Origin: WRMR01 sp031548645
GTDB lineage: Bacteria > Planctomycetota > Planctomycetia > Pirellulales > Thermoguttaceae
Assembly: GCA_031548645.1 (NCBI GenBank)
Contig: JAVBQX010000307.1
Span: forward strand, 1 to 10,693
Length of the DNA: 10,693 bases
Direction of reading: 5' to 3'
Shown here: positions 1 through 4,704 of the stretch, one piece after another
How the letters are laid out: each line of letters begins with the position of its first letter
How positions within the stretch are numbered: position 1 is the first letter of the stretch
Notes under the pieces: generated by a model
What the model was told of the DNA's origin: nothing
Databases searched by the model: none
Seen by the model: only the letters and a program-made list of their open reading frames with translations
Position numbers and translations under genes: made by a program

Positions 1-1
1 C

Positions 2-187
2 CCGATCAACAAGCTTTACGTTTTTCTTTGCTTTATCATCGGTATCTATTTGGGGTTGATCTTCCACTGGTCGGGCGACAATCTCGTTGTGACGATCATC
101 ATTCACGCGCTCTATAATTTCGTCGTTTTCCTGTTCATGCCTCGCATGATCGGATTTCCGAACGCCCCCCAGGCGTCCGATTCCTGA
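2..187 (+). CDS. CPBP family intramembrane metalloprotease, C-terminal fragment (5' end outside window)
   Basis: The frame is open from the window edge to a TGA at 185-187 and gives about 61 residues. It shows a hydrophobic helix (VFLCFIIGIYLGLIF), a short polar turn (HWSGDN), then a helix with the sequence TIIIHALYNFVVF, ending in a short polar tail. The pattern of Gly-rich helix, turn, then H-A-x-x-N-F is the last conserved motif of the CPBP/Abi (CAAX prenyl protease 2-like) family. In that family the His and Asn lie in the membrane-embedded active site. Such proteins are multi-spanning membrane proteases or protein-processing enzymes, and their bacterial substrates are mostly unknown. The earlier motifs (EExxxR and FxxxH) lie outside the window. 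No clear terminator follows it, and the next gene has its own promoter, so it is probably a separate unit. Identification rests on one motif plus hydrophobicity. Confidence 0.8.
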   Translation, partial: PINKLYVFLCFIIGIYLGLIFHWSGDNLVVTIIIHALYNFVVFLFMPRMIGFPNAPQASDS

Positions 188-216
188 ATTTTTCGGCGAA
201 ATTCTTGAAAAAACCA

Positions 217-245
217 TTGACACGACAATGTCATATCGCTATATT
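217..245 (+). promoter_or_regulatory. Sigma-70-type promoter of the BlaI/M56 operon
   Basis: A perfect -35 hexamer TTGACA lies at 217-222. It is followed by a 17-bp spacer and the -10 hexamer TATATT (240-245, five of six consensus bases). The predicted transcription start is near 252. This leaves roughly 40 bases of leader before the ATG at 291, and makes an ATG at 264 an unlikely start because it would have almost no leader. Both halves of the inverted repeat at 222-263 overlap this promoter. Confidence 0.8.
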
Positions 246-263
246 TGAATATGACATTGTCGT
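222..263. promoter_or_regulatory. BlaI/MecI-type operator: perfect 15-bp inverted repeat
   Basis: ACGACAATGTCATAT at 222-236 is the exact reverse complement of ATATGACATTGTCGT at 249-263, with a 12-bp spacer. Each arm contains the near-palindrome GACA-N-TGTC, so each could bind one repressor dimer, as BlaI/MecI dimers do on short dyads of the TACA/TGTA type. The left arm covers the last base of the -35 box and the spacer. The right arm covers the expected transcription start just after the -10 box. This placement suits repression of the operon by its own first gene product. Binding itself is inferred from position and family. Confidence 0.78.
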
Positions 264-290
264 ATGATTGAAATTTTCGGGAATTTTACC

Positions 291-689
291 ATGAAAAAAT
301 CGCAAAAACTGACCAAACTTTCGCCCGGCGAGGCCGAACTGCTCGAACTGTTCTGGGAACACGGCCCATTGACGCTTCCGAAAACTTACGACCTGTATCT
401 CGGCACGGGCAAATCGCCGACCTATTCGACGATTCAAACGCGGCTCAACCGGATGGCCGAAAAGGGGCTGCTCGACCGCAGCACCGATTTTCCGGCGATT
501 TACACGGCGAACGTTTCGCGGGAAAACGCACAGGGCAAATACTTCGAGCTGCTCGACTCGCTGGCGGGTAAAAATCTCGCGCCGCTGATGCAGCATTTGT
601 TCGAAAAACGGTCGCTCACGCCGGAGGAAATCGCGACGATGAAATCGATCCTCGCGAAAATCGAAACGCGGAAAGGGGACGCGCCATGA
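291..689 (+). CDS. BlaI/MecI/CopY-family winged-helix transcriptional repressor
   Basis: This 132-residue protein has the normal length for the family. The N-terminal half carries the winged helix: LSPGEAELLELFW, then a helix-turn-helix ending in SPTYSTIQTRLNRMAEKGLL, and the wing FPAIYTANVSRE. The C-terminal half (about residues 85-132) is helical and matches the dimerisation region (SLTPEEIATMKSIL). In known members the dimer represses its own operon until the partner M56 protease triggers its cleavage. I chose the ATG at 291, preceded by GGGA at 279-282. An in-frame ATG at 264 would add nine residues, but it abuts the operator and lies about 12 bases from the predicted transcription start. 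The stop overlaps the next gene's start (ATGA at 686-689), which suggests translational coupling. The target regulon beyond its own promoter cannot be seen here. Confidence 0.9.
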   Translation: MKKSQKLTKLSPGEAELLELFWEHGPLTLPKTYDLYLGTGKSPTYSTIQTRLNRMAEKGLLDRSTDFPAIYTANVSRENAQGKYFELLDSLAGKNLAPLMQHLFEKRSLTPEEIATMKSILAKIETRKGDAP

Positions 690-3600
690 GCCAAGATTTA
701 TTTTTCGCGGTGGCACAGGCCGCCGTCGTTTCGCTGCTTGCCGGCGCTGTGTTTTGGCTCGTGCTGCGAAACTTTCGCGGCGTGGCACCGAATATTCACC
801 GTTACGTCTGGTTCGGCGTGTTGTTGCTCGGACTTTGCGTATTGCGGTGGCCGGTCGATATTCCATTTTACGAACCGGAACCGGAACCGTTGCCGGTTGT
901 CGCCAATGTCCGTGTTCAAGAGGAAATCAACGTTGCAACTGAAAATATTGCGATTCCCGAAAAAACGATTCGCGAATTGCCTCCGACATTCATGCCGCAA
1001 CATGTTCCGCAATTTGAACCGCAAAACATACCAAAATACGAACCGCAACCAATCGTTGTACCGAACAACGAATCCGCCCACGAGCCGGGAACTGTGTTCC
1101 CGGAAATCATCACCGGCGTGTGGCTTGCAGGCGTGCTTGTTTTGCTTGTGCGGCGATTGATTCTGTTCGTGCAATTGCATTTACGATTGCGGTCGTTGCA
1201 AAAAGGAGCGGCACCGGATTGGGAACGGTTGTTGGTGCAATTCGGCGTCGCGCCGGAGAAGATTCCGGTGCTTTGGACCGACAACGCAGGCCCGGCTTTG
1301 GTGCGAATATGGGGCGGGTATCGGTTGTTGAATCCGGAATCACAGATTCCGGCTCGTCAAAGGATAAAATACTGTTTGTTGTTTCCAAAATCGCTTTGGG
1401 ACGAACTTTCGCCGACGCATCGCGACGGGGTGCTTAGGCATGAGCTTTCGCATTATTTGCACGGCGACGCGGCGGTCATGGAACTGGCCCGGCTGCTCGT
1501 GACGCTGCAATGGTTCAATCCGATCTCGTGGGTCGCTCTCCGGAAACTGGAAGAGGCAACCGAATGGCGGTGTGATGATTTCGCTTATTTCAACCGCGAG
1601 AGCGGCCCGCAAGAACTGATTGAAACGCTGCTCGCCGTGCACGACTCGACCGAATCGCTCGGGCTTTACCTTTCCTCGTTCGCCCGCATCAATGTCATCC
1701 ACCGTATCAACCGGTTGCTCCATACAAATTCCCGAAAGGAGAACACGCTCATGAAAAAGACGATTCTGCTCGCTCTGTTCCTCACCTTTTTACTCGCCGG
1801 GGTGCTGCAAATCCACCTCGTCGCCAAACCGCAAACGGAGGTGAAGGAAAAAGCAACTCAGCAAAATGACACGACGGAGTCATTGGAGCTGTATCAAAAA
1901 CACGTCGAATTGGCGGAAAAGAATTTTGAGGAGTTGAAAGAACTCCAAAAAAAGGCATTCGCCGCGGCGGCAAAAAAGCCCGGCTTCGCGGTGGTGACTC
2001 AAAGGGATCTTGAGGACGCACAAGCCCGCGTTTTGGAAGCCAAGACCACCCTGTCGATGCATCTTGTTTACCGGGAGGACAGCAAGCCCGAAGTGGTTGC
2101 CCGGGAACGTCAAAATCTTGAAACGTATTACGGGCAGTTGCGTGACATCGCCAGGGAGCAATTCAAACATGCTCAAATAATGCTGGAGAAAAAAGCGGCC
2201 ACAGATGCGGATGTACGGGTGGCGGAACAGAAATATCTTGACGCTCAAAAGGTTCTGGACATGACGATCCTTGACAACAATCCCCCGGTTTTTTCCCGGC
2301 GGATGCCGGTCACGGATCAGGACCCGGCCCAGAAGCGGCAAATTCTGGAGCAAAACGTCAAACAGGCGGAACAGGATTTCGGCCTTATCGCCGGGTACCA
2401 CCAAACCGGCAACCGACACGGCACCAACGCCAACCTGGCACGTGCCCGATTGGAAGTATTGGAATGCCGCATCGCTCTTGCGGAATTTCTCCGCGAGCAA
2501 ACGTCCATGCAAGCGGAAAAGGATGCCATTACGAAACAGCTTGAAACGCTTTACAAAGACGCTTTTATTGCCGCCAAGGTGCTTTACATGGGTATGGATG
2601 CCATGTATGCAATGGGACGTGCCACTCCGGACGAATTCAAGCAGGCCGAAGCACAATTCAAGACCGCGAAGGAAAATTTGCTGAAATTAGTTCCGAACGC
2701 AAATCCCGATCAAATCAAAGTGGACCTGGCGGATGGGGAAATGTACAAGGAATGGTACGGCGATTTGCCAAAAGATGAAACCTCGGAAAAACAGCAACCT
2801 GCCCTTGCCCCTGAAACGCAAAAGCTGATCACGCTTGCCGAATCGATGGTCACCCAGGCCGATGTGACAGCGGAACAACTTCACGATTTGGCCGAAGACC
2901 TGATCGCGAAAACTCATGTGGATCCGCCGGTTTCACGGGATGTTTACAAGGCCATTATCGGCCTTTGCGACAAAATCATTGCGCAGGAACCGGAACTAAA
3001 AACATTGCTATGGGCCTATGAGAATAAACATAGAATGTTGAATCAACAGGCCTATGCATGGTACTCGGATGAAACCATCCAGGCATTGAAGGATTTCGCG
3101 TCAGAAACCGCACACGCGGATTATGCCTCTGTGAAAAATTGCCGAGAGTATGCCTCGGATGCAGTCCTGAGTTTGAAAATCTGGCGACTGGTGCGCCCGG
3201 AAACCAAGACGACGGCGGACATGTTCCAAAACGTACAGACCGAATTGGTCGAATATTTCAGAACGGTGAAATCTCCCGGTTCTTATCTTGCCGAAAGCCT
3301 GGTCGATGTGGCGTCTCAACTCCATGACCGTAAGGTGATCACGAAGGAACAGTGGTATCAAGCATTTGAAACGGCCATCAAGTTGTTACGCGAATCGCCG
3401 GGAGTCGGTGAGGAATACACGCAAAGAATCAGGATCAACTTGGAAAACACGCTGGCTCTGATGCAGGCGGAAGGTAAGAAACCGGAAATCACCGGCACGG
3501 ACATGAACGGCCAACCGTTCGATTGGAACGCCTACAAGGGCAAAAACGTGTTGATGGCGTTCACCTCGTCATGGTCCGGCGGTCGCGAAATGCAGGACAT

Positions 3601-4597
3601 GCTCGTACTGGCGGAATCGTTTTCCGGTCATGGGTTGGAATTCGTGACCTATGTGTCCTTGAACGGAACAAATGATAAGGTCGATGAATCGCAGGAAGAA
3701 CAATGGCTCAGGTTGTGCGTCGAAAAACTCGACTATCCCGGCAAGGTGCTCACACAGATTGAATCGCCTGAACCGTCCGTCAAAGGCATTGTGCAATGGC
3801 TTGGGGAACGCAGCTACAGCTCGAAACAACCGCACTTCATGCTTGTTGACGAGAATGGGCAGATCGTTACGATTGGTCGAACGAATGAAATGCGGGCGTA
3901 TCTCACCGGGCGTTTCGGAAAACCGTCCGACGAAGCCGTCGCACGCGGTCTCGAACGCTCGAAAGCTTATCTTACCGCACCGAAACCCTGTGTTTCGAAT
4001 TTCCGCGAACTTGCGTTGGCCGTACACATGTATTACGATGTCAACCAAACCATGCCGCCCGCGTACACGATCGACGAAAAGGGCAACAAGTTGCACAGTT
4101 GGCGAGTTTTGCTGCTGCCGTATCTGGGCTACGAGGAACTTTATTCGCAAATCCGCCTCGACGAGCCGTGGGACAGTGAGCACAACAAAAAAATCGGCGA
4201 AACCATCGTACCGGTGTTTCAGTGCCATCTTGCCGCCTTCGGGCCGAACCCGCAACCGGTGACGACTTACGCGGCCATCGTCGGACGCGAGGGCGTTTTC
4301 GAGGAAAACGGCAAACAGGTCGGTTTCATCGATATCGCTGACGGTATGAGCAACACCGTTTTGTTCGTCGAACGGGCGACGCCGGTCAATTGGATGGACC
4401 CGAGCGACATCACGTTTGACGAAGCGATCAAGGGAATCGGCGTCAGCCCGAACGGCATCGCCGCCGCGCATGACGGCGGTTCCAACTGTGCATTTTGCGA
4501 CGGCAGCACACGATTTTTGCCGAAGGACATCGACCTGAAAGTCTTGCGGGCGATCATCACCCGCGACGGCGGCGAATCGGTGAGTTTTCCTGAATGA
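686..4597 (+). CDS. BlaR1/MecR1-like M56 membrane zinc protease with helical repeats, thioredoxin-like and DUF1559 domains
   Basis: The product has 1303 residues, about twice the length of BlaR1. Domains in order: TM1 about 5-27; TM2 about 40-55; a proline-rich loop 56-139; TM3 about 140-155; an M56 protease domain about 170-340 with the zinc motif HELSH at 252-256 and the downstream glutamate in EWRCDD (E293); TM4 at about 356-378. After TM4 come four helical repeats (about 398-668), a further helical region to about 930, a thioredoxin/AhpC-like domain (about 932-1085) and DUF1559 (about 1095-1303) with its H-X9-DG box (H1262, D1272-G1273). Arg-rich loops after TM1 and TM3 place the protease in the cytoplasm and everything after TM4 outside, as in BlaR1. 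AAAGGGG at 672-678 is a good ribosome site. The gene is the second of the BlaI operon. The inferred role is to sense an envelope signal and inactivate the repressor. No penicillin-binding SxxK sensor domain was recognised, so the ligand is unknown. An internal start at 1751 could yield a separate C-terminal product. Confidence 0.87.
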   Translation: MSQDLFFAVAQAAVVSLLAGAVFWLVLRNFRGVAPNIHRYVWFGVLLLGLCVLRWPVDIPFYEPEPEPLPVVANVRVQEEINVATENIAIPEKTIRELPPTFMPQHVPQFEPQNIPKYEPQPIVVPNNESAHEPGTVFPEIITGVWLAGVLVLLVRRLILFVQLHLRLRSLQKGAAPDWERLLVQFGVAPEKIPVLWTDNAGPALVRIWGGYRLLNPESQIPARQRIKYCLLFPKSLWDELSPTHRDGVLRHELSHYLHGDAAVMELARLLVTLQWFNPISWVALRKLEEATEWRCDDFAYFNRESGPQELIETLLAVHDSTESLGLYLSSFARINVIHRINRLLHTNSRKENTLMKKTILLALFLTFLLAGVLQIHLVAKPQTEVKEKATQQNDTTESLELYQKHVELAEKNFEELKELQKKAFAAAAKKPGFAVVTQRDLEDAQARVLEAKTTLSMHLVYREDSKPEVVARERQNLETYYGQLRDIAREQFKHAQIMLEKKAATDADVRVAEQKYLDAQKVLDMTILDNNPPVFSRRMPVTDQDPAQKRQILEQNVKQAEQDFGLIAGYHQTGNRHGTNANLARARLEVLECRIALAEFLREQTSMQAEKDAITKQLETLYKDAFIAAKVLYMGMDAMYAMGRATPDEFKQAEAQFKTAKENLLKLVPNANPDQIKVDLADGEMYKEWYGDLPKDETSEKQQPALAPETQKLITLAESMVTQADVTAEQLHDLAEDLIAKTHVDPPVSRDVYKAIIGLCDKIIAQEPELKTLLWAYENKHRMLNQQAYAWYSDETIQALKDFASETAHADYASVKNCREYASDAVLSLKIWRLVRPETKTTADMFQNVQTELVEYFRTVKSPGSYLAESLVDVASQLHDRKVITKEQWYQAFETAIKLLRESPGVGEEYTQRIRINLENTLALMQAEGKKPEITGTDMNGQPFDWNAYKGKNVLMAFTSSWSGGREMQDMLVLAESFSGHGLEFVTYVSLNGTNDKVDESQEEQWLRLCVEKLDYPGKVLTQIESPEPSVKGIVQWLGERSYSSKQPHFMLVDENGQIVTIGRTNEMRAYLTGRFGKPSDEAVARGLERSKAYLTAPKPCVSNFRELALAVHMYYDVNQTMPPAYTIDEKGNKLHSWRVLLLPYLGYEELYSQIRLDEPWDSEHNKKIGETIVPVFQCHLAAFGPNPQPVTTYAAIVGREGVFEENGKQVGFIDIADGMSNTVLFVERATPVNWMDPSDITFDEAIKGIGVSPNGIAAAHDGGSNCAFCDGSTRFLPKDIDLKVLRAIITRDGGESVSFPE
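995..1066 (+). repeat. Three degenerate proline-rich octapeptide repeats within the TM2-TM3 loop
   Basis: Residues 104-127 of the M56 protein read as three eight-residue units, PQHVPQFE, PQNIPKYE and PQPIVVPN. They follow an EPEPEPLP run at 63-70. The loop is predicted periplasmic and extended. Similar Pro/Gln/Glu-rich stretches often act as spacers through the cell wall or as protein-contact surfaces. No specific function can be assigned. Confidence 0.55.
1735..1753 (+). promoter_or_regulatory. Strong internal ribosome-binding site and in-frame ATG inside the M56 gene
   Basis: AAAGGAG at 1735-1741 lies nine bases before an in-frame ATG at 1751 (Met356). From there the product would begin MKKTILLALFLTFLLAG, which is a good signal-anchor or signal-peptide start. 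It would give a 948-residue protein carrying only the repeats, the thioredoxin-like domain and DUF1559. The same hydrophobic stretch also fits TM4 of the full-length sensor, directly after the family-typical RINRLL. Both products may therefore be made, or the ribosome site may be fortuitous. Confidence 0.5.
1877..2689 (+). repeat. Four tandem degenerate helical repeats encoded in the M56 protein
   Basis: Residues about 398-460, 473-529, 550-601 and 618-668 share one pattern: L-x-x-x-Y/V, then A-E-x-x-F, a short turn often containing G/A then T, and finally A-x-x-x-L-x-x-A-x-x-x-L. Examples of the last part are DLEDAQARVLEAKTTL, DVRVAEQKYLDAQKVL and EFKQAEAQFKTAKENL. Each unit looks like an alpha-helical hairpin, so the region is probably a long coiled, rod-like periplasmic segment. 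DNA-level identity between the units is not obvious, which indicates old duplications. Confidence 0.6.
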
Positions 4598-4609
4598 GTT
4601 AAAAAAATC

Positions 4610-4691
4610 ACCAGCCCCAAGCGTTAGCGCAGGGTGATGCCGGCGAGATAGATTTCAATCCAATCACCCCTCGCTCACGCTTGGGGCTGGT
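4610..4691. terminator. Long hairpin repeat between convergent genes; intrinsic terminator for the helicase transcript
   Basis: The arms 4610-4638 and 4663-4691 are each 29 bases and pair at 26 positions, with a 24-base loop. On the minus strand the stem is followed within two bases by seven T (4607-4601 read in reverse), the layout of an intrinsic terminator for the gene ending at 4705. On the plus strand no T-run follows, but the stem could still shield the 3' end of the M56 transcript. The arm core CCCCAAGCGT-N-AGCG also occurs at 7369-7397, so this is also a dispersed repeat. Confidence 0.68.
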
Positions 4692-4704
4692 TTCGCATCG
4701 CCGA

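Noticed and set aside
186..204. GAATTT/AAATTC inverted repeat after the CPBP gene as a terminator
   Set aside because: The stem is only six AT-rich pairs and no T-run follows on the plus strand.
264..290. Alternative ATG at 264 for the repressor
   Set aside because: It touches the right operator arm, sits about 12 bases from the predicted transcript start and has no ribosome site. The ATG at 291 has GGGA upstream.
231..866. 211-codon minus-strand open frame across the operator and repressor gene
   Set aside because: The product is a low-complexity Arg/Phe-rich string that spans the promoter and two real genes.
3569..4471. 300-codon minus-strand open frame opposite the M56 gene
   Set aside because: It is antisense to the thioredoxin-like and DUF1559 coding region and has no domain of its own.
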